Shown here piece by piece: positions 17,044-25,514 of a stretch of DNA of 64,000 nt. Both the position numbers and the translations under genes were made by a program. This stretch comes from Polluticoccus soli (GTDB taxonomy: Bacteria > Bacteroidota > Bacteroidia > Chitinophagales > Chitinophagaceae): the NCBI RefSeq assembly GCF_029269745.1, contig NZ_JARJHT010000001.1, forward strand, positions 372,001 through 436,000, read 5' to 3'. Numbering within the stretch: the first letter of the stretch is position 1; every line of letters starts with the position of its first letter. Below the pieces are notes generated by a model. It made no database searches, was not told the origin of the DNA, and worked only from the letters and a program-made list of their open reading frames with translations.

Positions 17044-17796
17044 TTAATTCTTTGGCTTGCTGTAGAGTTTACTCTTTACCAGGCCCAGTTTGTGCAGGAA
17101 GTGGATTATCGATACACGCAAAACGCCCCTGCCATATTTCATACTCCGGCTGAAGTTGATACTCGAGGCTTCTTCGAAATATTTAGTGGGGCATGTCACC
17201 TCTGCTATCTCATAGCCGTTCATGAATACCTGGGAGATCATCTCGTTATCGAAAACAAAATCGTCGCTGTTGTGGGTGAAGTCGATAGAACGGATCACCT
17301 CTGCAGAGAACGCGCGGTAACCAGTGTGGTATTCACTCAGCTTTTGCCCGATCATGATGTTTTCAAACAGCGTGAGCATACGATTGAAGATGTACTTGTA
17401 CATCGGCATACCACCTTTTAACGCGCCCATACCAAGGATACGGGAGCCGAATGCTACGGGATAAACATCGTAGGCTATTACAGCGGTCATCGCGTGTATC
17501 AGCTTAGGTGTGTACTGGTAGTCGGGGTGCACCATGATCACGATGTCAGCACCTATCTCTAAAGCCTTTTTATAGCAGCTTTTTTGATTACCGCCGTACC
17601 CTGTATTCTTCTCGTGACGAACGATATGTTTGATGCCGAGCTGATGCCCAACTTCAACCGTGTTGTCCGGACTATTGTCGTCAACCAATACTACATCGTC
17701 TACTATATCGAAAGGGATTTCGTTGTACGTACGCTCCAGCGTCAAAGCCGCCCTGTAAGCAGGCAGAACAACAACTATTTTCTTACCATTTAACAT
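17044..17796 (-). CDS. Family 2 glycosyltransferase (dolichyl-phosphate-mannose synthase-like)
   Basis: This 250-residue cytoplasmic GT-A enzyme starts with KKIVVVLPAYRAALTLERTY, the nucleotide-sugar-binding strand of GT2. VVLVDDNSPDNT (about 35-46) follows, then NTGYGGNQKSCY. The metal-binding region reads VHPDYQYTP rather than the usual DADLQ, and HTGYRAFS (about 158-165) is the acceptor-side motif of DPM1/ArnC-like members. It lacks C-terminal membrane helices. It probably transfers a sugar to a polyprenyl phosphate or an envelope glycan; the substrate is unknown. The thioesterase gene ends 19 bp upstream in the same direction. Confidence 0.85.
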   Translation of the reverse strand: MLNGKKIVVVLPAYRAALTLERTYNEIPFDIVDDVVLVDDNSPDNTVEVGHQLGIKHIVRHEKNTGYGGNQKSCYKKALEIGADIVIMVHPDYQYTPKLIHAMTAVIAYDVYPVAFGSRILGMGALKGGMPMYKYIFNRMLTLFENIMIGQKLSEYHTGYRAFSAEVIRSIDFTHNSDDFVFDNEMISQVFMNGYEIAEVTCPTKYFEEASSINFSRSMKYGRGVLRVSIIHFLHKLGLVKSKLYSKPKN

Positions 17797-17815
17797 GAGT
17801 GCGCAAAGCTAGCAA

Positions 17816-18298
17816 TTAATTCGCCACTTTAGAATCACCGTCCCGAGGCTTCATGCCGGTGACGATCAAATTGCTTGAGGCCTTTCCGAGCAGTGTACCA
17901 TTGGTATGCTCCACCCTGCACTCCACGTGAATGATCTTTTTGCCCTCACGTATCACTTCCGCCGTGGCTCGCAGGCGGTCGCCCTGCTTTATGGCATATA
18001 AGAAATCTACATTCAGATTAAGCGAGGTGTAATGGTTGTCGGTATCCAAGCTAACTACACTCCACCCTATCACTTCGTCCATTACCAGTGCCATCATTCC
18101 ACCGTGAATATTGCCATATGGGTTGGTCATATCATATTTTACCTCGAGGCTGATAGTTGCCTTGCCTTTTTCAATATGCTCCAGCGTAAACTCCAGCCAG
18201 TTGCCTGCCGGAGAGCGAGAGTCTGTTATCTTTTTGCCTAGGAAATTGTCTTTGATATAATGCAATACCTGTCCCGCAGGTGCTTCTTTATAACCCAT
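17816..18298 (-). CDS. PaaI-family hotdog thioesterase
   Basis: This 160-residue single hotdog domain carries GNIHGGMMALVMDEVIGW, the family active-site helix, with His65-Gly-Gly and the catalytic-type Asp74. The strands SLNLNVDFLYAIKQGDRLRA and GKKIIHVECRVEH are standard for acyl-CoA thioesterases of the PaaI/YbgC superfamily. The acyl substrate is unknown. The upstream OmdA-like gene ends 1 bp before its start, so the two are almost certainly co-transcribed, with the GT2 gene following. Confidence 0.86.
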   Translation of the reverse strand: MGYKEAPAGQVLHYIKDNFLGKKITDSRSPAGNWLEFTLEHIEKGKATISLEVKYDMTNPYGNIHGGMMALVMDEVIGWSVVSLDTDNHYTSLNLNVDFLYAIKQGDRLRATAEVIREGKKIIHVECRVEHTNGTLLGKASSNLIVTGMKPRDGDSKVAN

Positions 18299-18299
18299 A

Positions 18300-18950
18300 T
18301 TATTTCTTTTTCCTTTCTTTTTTATCTCTCAGGTCTATTACCATTTCGATCATTTTATCAATACGGCGCTGGCGGGTTTCCGGCTTTTTTGCTTCTTCGA
18401 TCGCTTCTACATATTCACGTTTGTGCGAGAACGACATGGAATTGAAAAAAGCTTCGAGTTCGGGAAATTCTGCCATTGCTTTGACTGCATCTTTGGGCAG
18501 TTTGACGGTGCGGTTCACGTAATCGATACCGGCAGTTTTGCGCTCTTCCATCGGGATATCGCGCTTATACTTTGCGTTAGGATCTTTCTTTTTGATGCGG
18601 ATGCCAGACCAATCATCACTAAGGGCTGCCGAGCTGGTGATCAAGTAATCTGTTTCCGAAATAAAAGACCAGCTATCCATTTTCAGCAGGTCTGAATTAA
18701 GGCCGCTCGACTTTTTAGGATAACCCAACCAAAACATCGCATTTTCTGTCAGGCGCGGGATGATATTGTCAAATGCTTCCTTTAAAGTTTTTTGATCTAC
18801 CGCATACACAACTACCTGGTCTATTTCTCCCGATTTTGGCAAGCGCGTCTTAATGTCACATTCAGAAAACAGCACCTGCTCTTCTTTCGGAGCATACAAT
18901 AATACCAACGGCTTTTCGGTAGTTAGTTTGAGTTTGGAAACAACGGACAT
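18300..18950 (-). CDS. YdeI/OmpD-associated-like protein
   Basis: The ATG at 18950 gives 216 residues; a TTG two codons upstream is less likely. The C-terminal third (FNSMSFSHKREYVEAIEEAK, then ETRQRRIDKMIEMV) matches the OmdA/YdeI family, a helical domain with conserved AK-x-ETR. The N-terminal half, with KPLVLLYAPKEEQ and FWLGYPKKSSGL, resembles the DUF3052-like domain. YdeI-type proteins have been linked to polymyxin or bacteriocin resistance in enterobacteria, but no biochemical role is fixed. It is the first gene of a leftward trio with the thioesterase and GT2. Confidence 0.75.
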   Translation of the reverse strand: MSVVSKLKLTTEKPLVLLYAPKEEQVLFSECDIKTRLPKSGEIDQVVVYAVDQKTLKEAFDNIIPRLTENAMFWLGYPKKSSGLNSDLLKMDSWSFISETDYLITSSAALSDDWSGIRIKKKDPNAKYKRDIPMEERKTAGIDYVNRTVKLPKDAVKAMAEFPELEAFFNSMSFSHKREYVEAIEEAKKPETRQRRIDKMIEMVIDLRDKKERKKK

Positions 18951-19086
18951 ACTCAAAATTTTCGCTGCAAAGGTAGGTCAACTTGAGATGCTTGCTTATA
19001 TGAATAGAATTTGTAACTTTATAAGAGATACTTATTTCGCCATAATCGTTACCTATTATAGTTAACGCCTATATCAATAATAAGCG

Positions 19087-19094
19087 TACGTTTG
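19087..19094 (+). promoter_or_regulatory. -7 promoter element of oxyR
   Basis: TACGTTTG matches TAnnTTTG and ends 23 nt before the oxyR ATG. A -33 TTG is not evident, which is common at activator-dependent promoters. Confidence 0.4.
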
Positions 19095-19117
19095 CTCTTA
19101 TAAATAGCCTCTATAGT

Positions 19118-20080
19118 ATGACCATTACACAACTGGAATATGTCGTAGCCGTAGCAACCTACAAAAGCTTTGTAGCGGCAGCAGAAAAATGTTTTGTTAC
19201 CCAGCCTACGTTAAGCATGCAGATACAGAAGCTGGAAGAAGAACTTGGAGTTAAACTTTTTGACAGGAACAAACACCCGATAGCGATAACAGCTATGGGC
19301 GAGGCCATTGTAGCACAAGCCAGAATAGTACTGGCAGAGGGCGAAAAGATAAATGAACTGATACAGAGCCAGCAGAATAATCTCGCCGGTACTTTCAGGC
19401 TGGCGGTGATACCTACGGTAGCGCCTTACATACTTCCCAACCTGCTGGAAGCCTATTCAAAAGCCTACCCGGATGTAAAGCTGGAGGTGGTGGAAATGGA
19501 AACCAAACAAATACTGACCGCACTACGCAACAACGAGATCGATACTGCGCTGGTAAGTACACCACTGGAGGAAAACGGCATTAAAGAATACCCACTGTTC
19601 CAGGAGCCGTTTGTGGCCTACTTCTCTAAAAACGAAAAGGCGCTCAAAAAACGCATGGTAAATGCCGAGGACATCGCCCTTGACAAGATCTGGCTGCTCA
19701 ATGAAGGCCACTGTATGCGCAACCAGGTCCTTGACCTTTGCAGCGGACAGATACAACGCCTGCAGGCCGACCGTCCTTACCGCTACGAATCAAGTAACGT
19801 AGAAACACTGCGCAAAATGGTTGACAAGAACGGTGGACTTACCGTACTGCCAGAACTGGCAACCTTTGAATTTGGAGAAGACCAACAGGAAAGGCTTCGC
19901 TATTTTGAAGAACCAGAACCGGTACGCGAGATCAGCCTGATCACCAATGATCATTTCGTAAAGCTCACGCTGCTGCAAAGCATGATAGACGAGATAACCA
20001 AGCTAGTGCCAGAGAAAATGAGGGTGCAAAAGAAGAACAGGAAAGTATTGCGCATCCAGTCGGCTAAACTGGTGCAATAA
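19118..20080 (+). CDS. oxyR: LysR-family hydrogen peroxide sensor OxyR
   Basis: This 320-residue transcription factor has an N-terminal winged helix-turn-helix (residues 1-60, SFVAAAEKCFVTQPTLSMQI) and a periplasmic-binding-like regulatory domain. The peroxide-sensing cysteines fall at Cys199 and Cys208 in GHCMRNQVLDLC, the same numbering and spacing as E. coli OxyR, whose C199-C208 disulfide activates katG, ahpCF and dps. None of those targets is in the window. The 167-bp upstream gap is shared with the divergent OmdA-like gene. The 3' end overlaps the convergent methyltransferase-like gene by 17 bp. Confidence 0.93.
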   Translation: MTITQLEYVVAVATYKSFVAAAEKCFVTQPTLSMQIQKLEEELGVKLFDRNKHPIAITAMGEAIVAQARIVLAEGEKINELIQSQQNNLAGTFRLAVIPTVAPYILPNLLEAYSKAYPDVKLEVVEMETKQILTALRNNEIDTALVSTPLEENGIKEYPLFQEPFVAYFSKNEKALKKRMVNAEDIALDKIWLLNEGHCMRNQVLDLCSGQIQRLQADRPYRYESSNVETLRKMVDKNGGLTVLPELATFEFGEDQQERLRYFEEPEPVREISLITNDHFVKLTLLQSMIDEITKLVPEKMRVQKKNRKVLRIQSAKLVQ

Positions 20081-20717
20081 CGATCTTGTTTATGCCACGA
20101 TCAATAACGTGGCTCGAGGGAAAAACCTCATTGATGTTGGCGGATGCCAACTTCCACTCTTCGTTCGAATTGACAATATAATTCAATACAAAATGTCCGC
20201 CGGGGTTAATGCTCCGGCGACATTTATTTAGAAATGGTATTGCAGTTACAAAAGGCGGCACTACCCTGTTTATAAATACATCAACTACCAGCAGATCATA
20301 ACTGTTCGACTGTTGCTGCATATATAATTCAGCGTCTTCGCAAACCGGCTTAATGTTCTCCTTCAATTTATCCGGCAATAACTCCATAGCCCAATTAAGA
20401 ACGGTGACATCATTTTCAACCAAAGTGAAAGCTGGATGAAAACCTTTCTTGTCAAGTATTTGAACCGCGCTGGCTAAACCTGTACCCAACACCAGCACTT
20501 CATGAACTGCAGGCAGTTTCGGTTTTAGTTCCTTAAACGCGGTGACAAGAGGTACATAGCGAGCGCCATCAGAATAAAGGGCATCGTAAGTACCAAGCTG
20601 GTATTGCCCACGATATAAAAAAAGTTCCAGCACAGAATTTTTTGTGCTGGAACTTTTCCGGATAAGTACCGGGTATATATAGCTTAATATTTGCTTGTAG
20701 AATGGTACTGCTTCCAA
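20064..20717 (-). CDS. Spermidine synthase-like / SAM-fold protein
   Basis: This 217-residue protein has a Rossmann-type fold resembling the spermidine synthase/methyltransferase superfamily: EVLVLGTGLASAVQIL for the nucleotide loop, FTLVENDVTVLNWA ending the second strand, CEDAELYM and YDLLVVDVF for the fourth strand. It is shorter than real spermidine synthase and lacks a clear polyamine site, so its substrate is open. The only available start is TTG, two bases after the stop of the M48 protease gene, which implies translational coupling. Its 3' end overlaps oxyR by 17 bp. Confidence 0.72.
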   Translation of the reverse strand: MEAVPFYKQILSYIYPVLIRKSSSTKNSVLELFLYRGQYQLGTYDALYSDGARYVPLVTAFKELKPKLPAVHEVLVLGTGLASAVQILDKKGFHPAFTLVENDVTVLNWAMELLPDKLKENIKPVCEDAELYMQQQSNSYDLLVVDVFINRVVPPFVTAIPFLNKCRRSINPGGHFVLNYIVNSNEEWKLASANINEVFPSSHVIDRGINKIVIAPV

Positions 20718-20719
20718 AG

Positions 20720-21523
20720 TTACCTGGCCTTGTAATATTGCATAGCCGTGGGTATGAACTTTTGAAGATCAGCTATCCTGCGCGAATCGCTCGGGTGCGT
20801 GCTCAAAAGTTCCGGTGGTTTGTTTCCCTTGCTTTGAGCTGCCATACGCTGCCAGAATGCTATCGCTTCATTAGGATTATACCCTGCCATAGCCATAAAG
20901 ATAAGGCCCATTTGATCTGCCTCGGACTCCTGGTCACGAGAGAACTTAAGTAACCCTACCTGGCTACCTACACCAACAGCAGTCATGAAAACCTGCGATG
21001 CCAACCCCGGATTGCTACCGAGCAGTCCGCCAAGCGCCTGTCCGCCAAATTGCGCAGCCATCTGCTGGCTGGCGCGTTCGTTACTATGACGGGCAATAGC
21101 GTGACCAATTTCGTGACCCATAACTACCGCAAGGCCTGCTTCATTTTGTACAATCGGCATGATACCGCTGTATACTACCACTTTACCTCCGGGCATACAC
21201 CACGCGTTAGCCTGGTTATTGTTCACCAGGTTAAACTCCCATTGGTAACCATTTATTAGTTCTGATTGTCCTTTGCTGGAAAGGTACGCTTGCACAGCGC
21301 TGGCCAGCCTGTTGCCGACACGGGAAACCATTTCGGCATCGCGTGTGCCGCGAACCGGTTGGTTCGTACCCAGGAAGGTAACGTATTCCTTACTGGCCAT
21401 CGTTCTCATAGTAGATTCATCTACAAGGTTCAGCGTACTACGGCCGGTTATCGGATTCCTGTAACAGGAGTATAATGTACTGGTGGTAAGCAAGATCCCT
21501 AATGCATAAATTATCTTCTTCAT
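20720..21523 (-). CDS. M48-family zinc metalloprotease lipoprotein
   Basis: The start at 21523 (MKKIIYALGILLTTSTLYSC) gives a 267-residue lipoprotein with the acylated Cys at 20. The zinc site HEIGHAIARH begins at residue 137, with the downstream ligand in FSRDQESEADQMG. This places it with periplasmic BepA/LoiP-like M48 proteases, which handle misfolded outer-membrane proteins. ANAWCMPGGKVVVYSG is the conserved substrate-cleft strand. It sits between plsY (60 bp upstream) and the spermidine synthase-like gene (2 bp downstream), all leftward. Confidence 0.92.
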   Translation of the reverse strand: MKKIIYALGILLTTSTLYSCYRNPITGRSTLNLVDESTMRTMASKEYVTFLGTNQPVRGTRDAEMVSRVGNRLASAVQAYLSSKGQSELINGYQWEFNLVNNNQANAWCMPGGKVVVYSGIMPIVQNEAGLAVVMGHEIGHAIARHSNERASQQMAAQFGGQALGGLLGSNPGLASQVFMTAVGVGSQVGLLKFSRDQESEADQMGLIFMAMAGYNPNEAIAFWQRMAAQSKGNKPPELLSTHPSDSRRIADLQKFIPTAMQYYKAR

Positions 21524-21582
21524 CTCTATAGTTCTTTGGGTTACAGAAGACAAGTTTTATACCATCGTGGTTTAAAAAGCGG

Positions 21583-22224
21583 TTAATCCTGGCGGCGACG
21601 CATGCGACGCTTCTTGAAAAGCGGCACTTTACTTTCACTGCCATTCAACAGGCGGTTGATATTTTTGTAGTGTGTCAGCACTACCAGGCAAGCCGTAGCG
21701 ATCGCAAATACACGATAGCTCATTTCTGGTTCCCTGAAAATAAATAAGATGAGCAGCGGGAATGCGATGCTGGCACTTATAGAGCTAAGCGAAACATATC
21801 GCGTTGCCATTAGCATAAACAGGAAAACAGCAACGAGGCTAACAGCAACAAGCGGCTGTATGCCGAGTATCATACCGAAAAGAGTAGCAATGCCTTTACC
21901 ACCTCTGAAGTCAGCCCATATGGGGAAGATGTGCCCCAGCACAGCTGCAAGGCCTAGGCCTACCTGCAGGTTTACAAAAGGCTCGCTGCCCCATGAATAA
22001 GCCGAAAGGATAGAAAGCTTTACTGCCACAAAACCTTTAAGCATATCGATCAGCATTACTGCCGACCCTGCTTTAGAACCTAAGATGCGAAATGTATTAG
22101 TAGCTCCAGCGTTACCGCTGCCGTGTTCTCTTATATCAATGCCGTATACTCTCTTGCTTACCCATACAGCGGTAGGAATAGAACCAATCAAATAAGCTAT
22201 AACTATAAGTATTGCAATACCCAT
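21583..22224 (-). CDS. plsY: Acyl-phosphate:glycerol-3-phosphate acyltransferase
   Basis: PlsY makes lysophosphatidic acid from acyl-phosphate and glycerol-3-phosphate, the first membrane step of phospholipid synthesis. The 213 residues include the three cytoplasmic motifs of the family: GSIPTA near 14-19, GSGNAGATNTFR (36-47) and the glycine-rich FRGGKGIATLFG. Five hydrophobic helices are visible. A basic tail (KKRRMRRR) ends the protein. prmA lies 117 bp upstream in the same direction. Confidence 0.95.
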   Translation of the reverse strand: MGIAILIVIAYLIGSIPTAVWVSKRVYGIDIREHGSGNAGATNTFRILGSKAGSAVMLIDMLKGFVAVKLSILSAYSWGSEPFVNLQVGLGLAAVLGHIFPIWADFRGGKGIATLFGMILGIQPLVAVSLVAVFLFMLMATRYVSLSSISASIAFPLLILFIFREPEMSYRVFAIATACLVVLTHYKNINRLLNGSESKVPLFKKRRMRRRQD

Positions 22225-22341
22225 TCTTGACGGTTGAAGCTGGCAAATTTAGGTTTTACACCTTGTAAAACCTAATGGGGACTAAAATTGAATAAAATAT
22301 CTATAAAACACAATACTATACAACAACGAATATCCATGCTA

Positions 22342-23157
22342 TTAATCTTTAATAAATTCCAGCACCAGCCAGTTCCTGAGCTCTTGCCGATCTGTCTTTT
22401 TCAGCCTGACCGATACTGCTGAGCTGGTAATTATATCCTCGTCTTCCGACAAGATACCACTCAGTAATATCGTTCCTCCTGCAGATAACAGCGTAGATAA
22501 TTGCTCCATGTACTGCAATAAGATATGGCGGTTTATATTAGCGAGAATAATATCATATTCTTTTTGCGGAACGTCCTCGAGCGACCCCTGCCAGAACTTT
22601 ACGTTTTTGCATCCATTGCCTTCTCCATTCTCCTGGGCATTGATAAATGCCCATTCTTCATTGTCGACAGCATTCACTTCTGCAGCACCAAGTTTTTCAG
22701 CAAGAATAGCGAGGATGCCGGTACCAGTACCGAAATCCAGTACTTGTTTATTACCGAAGTCCAGGCTTCTCATTTTCCGCATCATCAGGAACGTAGTAGC
22801 ATGGTGGCCGGTGCCAAATGACATCTTAGGAGTGATCACAATTTCATGAGCAGTTGTGACGGCCATATCATGAAAAGCAGCACGTATAGTACAGAAATCG
22901 TCTACTACAACCGGCTGAAAGTTCTTTTCCCATTCCTCATTCCAGTTTTTCTTTTCCACTCCTTCAGCTTTAAAAGAAACATTGTAAGGAGCCACTATAC
23001 TATTCAGTGTCTCCTTGTTGTACAGCTCACTGCTGATAAACGCGTTAAGGCCTTCAGTTGTTTCCTCAAAACCTTCATACCCTTCTTCGCTGAGCAAGGC
23101 GATCAATATTTCTTTTATAGTATCATCGGCAACCGTCAAATCAACTTGTGTGTACAT
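22342..23157 (-). CDS. prmA: Ribosomal protein L11 methyltransferase
   Basis: PrmA methylates several amino groups of ribosomal protein L11 using SAM. In this 271-residue protein an N-terminal recognition domain (about 1-100) precedes a class I methyltransferase with motif I LDFGTGTGILAIL, NAVDNEEWA for motif II, and DIILANINRHILLQ in place of the family NIxAxxL motif. FGTGHHATT is a strong PrmA signature. The gene lies 69 bp downstream of the PorE-like gene but is separated from it by a terminator. Confidence 0.93.
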   Translation of the reverse strand: MYTQVDLTVADDTIKEILIALLSEEGYEGFEETTEGLNAFISSELYNKETLNSIVAPYNVSFKAEGVEKKNWNEEWEKNFQPVVVDDFCTIRAAFHDMAVTTAHEIVITPKMSFGTGHHATTFLMMRKMRSLDFGNKQVLDFGTGTGILAILAEKLGAAEVNAVDNEEWAFINAQENGEGNGCKNVKFWQGSLEDVPQKEYDIILANINRHILLQYMEQLSTLLSAGGTILLSGILSEDEDIITSSAVSVRLKKTDRQELRNWLVLEFIKD

Positions 23158-23182
23158 GGCGGCAAATTAGCACAAAAAACAA

Positions 23183-23207
23183 ATGGGCCATACAAAGTAT
23201 GGCCCAT
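23183..23207 (-). terminator. Intrinsic terminator of the PorE-like gene
   Basis: ATGGGCCATAC and GTATGGCCCAT form a perfect 11-bp stem with a 3-nt loop. Leftward the stem is followed by TTGTTTTTTG, placing termination between the PorE-like gene and prmA. Confidence 0.78.
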
Positions 23208-23226
23208 CTACTTTAATTAGAAAAAC

Positions 23227-25410
23227 TTATTGTGGATTTACCCTATTACCAGGGGTACCATTGTCTTCGGTATCAGTCTCGTCTGAATCATTCTGCATGC
23301 TTTCATCGATCATCAGATTCTTCTGCTGATCATCCATAGAACCTGGCTTAGCACTGTTGTACAGTACACGGCGTGTAGGAACGTCGGTAACAATACGCAC
23401 TTCAGTACGGCGGTTTAGCTGGCGACCGATTGGATTGTCTTTACCACCTTTTGTATTTGGTGCTGCTGGCATAGACTCACCAAAACCGCGGCTCGACATA
23501 CGGCCTTTGTCAACACCTGCTTGTTCCAGGTATGCAATTACAGCATCAGCGCGACGGATCGAAAGCTCTTTATTGTAAGCATCAGCACCTTTTGCATCAG
23601 CGAAAGAATAAACTTCAACATTCAATGATGGGTTATCTTTCAGGAACTGTGACAGCGAATCAAGAGAAGCCGCTGATTCAGGACGAAGATCAGCCTTATC
23701 GTAATCGTAGAATACGTTGCTAACCTGGAAACGGTATTCCTTAGTTATTTCGTCCATGTACAGTGTTACCATTACAGTATCATCCGGATCTGTACGCTTA
23801 ACATCCATTGTGTTGATAGAAGCGCGGGTAGAAGCATAACCTTGTTTGTCGCCAGTGATCACATAAGATTTACCCCTTGCCATGTTGAAACCGAAGTTAC
23901 CATCAGTTGAGTTGTATGTCCTCATGTCACCTTCCTGATCAACTATTTTAGCTACTACATCAGCCATCAGCTCGTTGGTTTTCCTGTCAATTACTTTACC
24001 AAGAACCATCAGCTTTGGTTCGTATTGAATACGCCAGATATCATCGCAGCAAGTTGGGTTTTTCAGAGCCAGTGAACCTACACGGTTAGACACTACATAA
24101 GCATCTGGCTTACCAACCGGATCTTTAATAAAATACAGTTCATCTGCAGAAGTGTTAATAGGATAACCCAGGTTGGTTACGTTAGTGTAACGTGAAGGAC
24201 CACCATCAGCTGAGTAGATATCGAAACCACCCATTGTTACCCAACCGTTTGAAGCAAAGTAAAGTTTGCTAACCCGGCTGTCGTAATAAGGAGTTTGTTC
24301 ATCGCGATCGGTGTTAACTTGTTTACCGGCGTTTTGCGGACGACGATAAGTATTGTTGCGAGGATCGATAACTGAATACCAAATATCGTATCCACCACGG
24401 CTTTGCAGTTTCCTGTTTGAAGAGAAAAACAGCACATCCTTCTTACCTACTTTGGCAACGAATGGTTGTGTATTTGAACCTTCTTCATTGATACCACTAC
24501 CTAACAGTTCAGGTTCAGACCATTTTGCACCTTCGAAGTTTGATACATATATCTTACAAATGATCTTCATTGAATCTTCTTCAGCACATTTCGTAAAATA
24601 GAACTTATCACCACCCGGGCTGTAAACACCATTACCTACGTGCACCTTAGGTGAGTTGAAATCGCCATCCATAAATTTGATAGGCCATTGGAAAGAATCC
24701 ACCTGCTCAACGCGCTCCTGCTTACGAGATGTCACGAAACGAGAAACATAGCTTTCACGTTTTTGTTTATCTACTTCTACAGGGTTATTTTGACGCATAG
24801 TTGAGAACAGCAGCGCTGTATCACCCAAAGGATAAGGAGCAGATTCTGTATACGAGCTGTTCACGTTAGGACCAGCGTTAACTACGGTAACCGGCTGGGG
24901 ATTTTTGATCGAGTTCATTGCCATTTTTGCACCTTCGATCTCGCGGTTAGCGCGCAGTTTCAGTTTTTTGTAAGTCTTCGGATTATCCGCGATGAATTTG
25001 TTGAATGCATCGATCGAGGCCTCGTATTCACCACGCATCTTCAGCATAACACCCTCTTTATACTTAGCTTCAGGATACAGCTTAGGCGACATAGCATAGG
25101 CTTCGTTGTAATAGTGCGCTGCCGGTGCATAATCCCTGGTCATCCAGTAACATTCAGCCATCTGGTATGTGATATACGAGTTACGCTCCTGCTCTTGCTT
25201 GAGCTGGCTATAATATTCAATAGCGTTGAAATAACTTCCTTCACGGAAAAGATTATCTGCCCAACGAAGCTTCTTATAATACGGAAGCTTTGCTACAGGG
25301 TCATTAGCCTTATTTCTGTACTTCTCTTTTTGCTGCTGCTGTGCATTCGCATCAAATTGAATAGTTACGAGAATCGTTGCCAGTATTAGAAAAAGCCAGT
25401 TTTTTCTCAT
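23227..25410 (-). CDS. PorE-like OmpA-family protein (TPR, beta-propeller, regulatory domain, OmpA)
   Basis: The ATG at 25410 opens on a signal peptide (MRKNWLFLILATILVTIQF), giving 727 residues. TPR-like helices occupy roughly 40-165. PD40/WD40-like propeller strands (for example KFYFTKCAEEDS, DVLFFSSNR, KLYFASNGW) run to about 450. A carboxypeptidase-regulatory-like domain starts near 468 (LGKVIDRKTNELMADVV). An OmpA_C peptidoglycan-binding domain at about 565-680 has NKELSIRRADAV. An acidic Asn/Asp tail ends the protein. This is the domain order of Porphyromonas gingivalis PorE, a T9SS component, except for the absence of an obvious lipobox. It is the last gene after adhesin and porP, with a terminator before and after it. 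Confidence 0.88.
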   Translation of the reverse strand: MRKNWLFLILATILVTIQFDANAQQQQKEKYRNKANDPVAKLPYYKKLRWADNLFREGSYFNAIEYYSQLKQEQERNSYITYQMAECYWMTRDYAPAAHYYNEAYAMSPKLYPEAKYKEGVMLKMRGEYEASIDAFNKFIADNPKTYKKLKLRANREIEGAKMAMNSIKNPQPVTVVNAGPNVNSSYTESAPYPLGDTALLFSTMRQNNPVEVDKQKRESYVSRFVTSRKQERVEQVDSFQWPIKFMDGDFNSPKVHVGNGVYSPGGDKFYFTKCAEEDSMKIICKIYVSNFEGAKWSEPELLGSGINEEGSNTQPFVAKVGKKDVLFFSSNRKLQSRGGYDIWYSVIDPRNNTYRRPQNAGKQVNTDRDEQTPYYDSRVSKLYFASNGWVTMGGFDIYSADGGPSRYTNVTNLGYPINTSADELYFIKDPVGKPDAYVVSNRVGSLALKNPTCCDDIWRIQYEPKLMVLGKVIDRKTNELMADVVAKIVDQEGDMRTYNSTDGNFGFNMARGKSYVITGDKQGYASTRASINTMDVKRTDPDDTVMVTLYMDEITKEYRFQVSNVFYDYDKADLRPESAASLDSLSQFLKDNPSLNVEVYSFADAKGADAYNKELSIRRADAVIAYLEQAGVDKGRMSSRGFGESMPAAPNTKGGKDNPIGRQLNRRTEVRIVTDVPTRRVLYNSAKPGSMDDQQKNLMIDESMQNDSDETDTEDNGTPGNRVNPQ

Positions 25411-25454
25411 GTGCGTGAGCATTATTATATGGGTATAAAAATATAAATTGGTTT

Positions 25455-25498
25455 AAAAAAAAGAAAGGGCTTTAAAAAATTTTTGCCCTTTCTTTTTT
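25455..25498 (-). terminator. Intrinsic terminator between porP/sprF and the PorE-like gene
   Basis: AAGAAAGGGC and GCCCTTTCTT arms, extended by A/T pairs, enclose an A/T loop. The leftward strand ends in eight consecutive T residues. It lies within an apparent operon, so it may set a lower level for the PorE-like gene. Confidence 0.72.
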
Positions 25499-25514
25499 AT
25501 ATTTTTTTTGCTTA

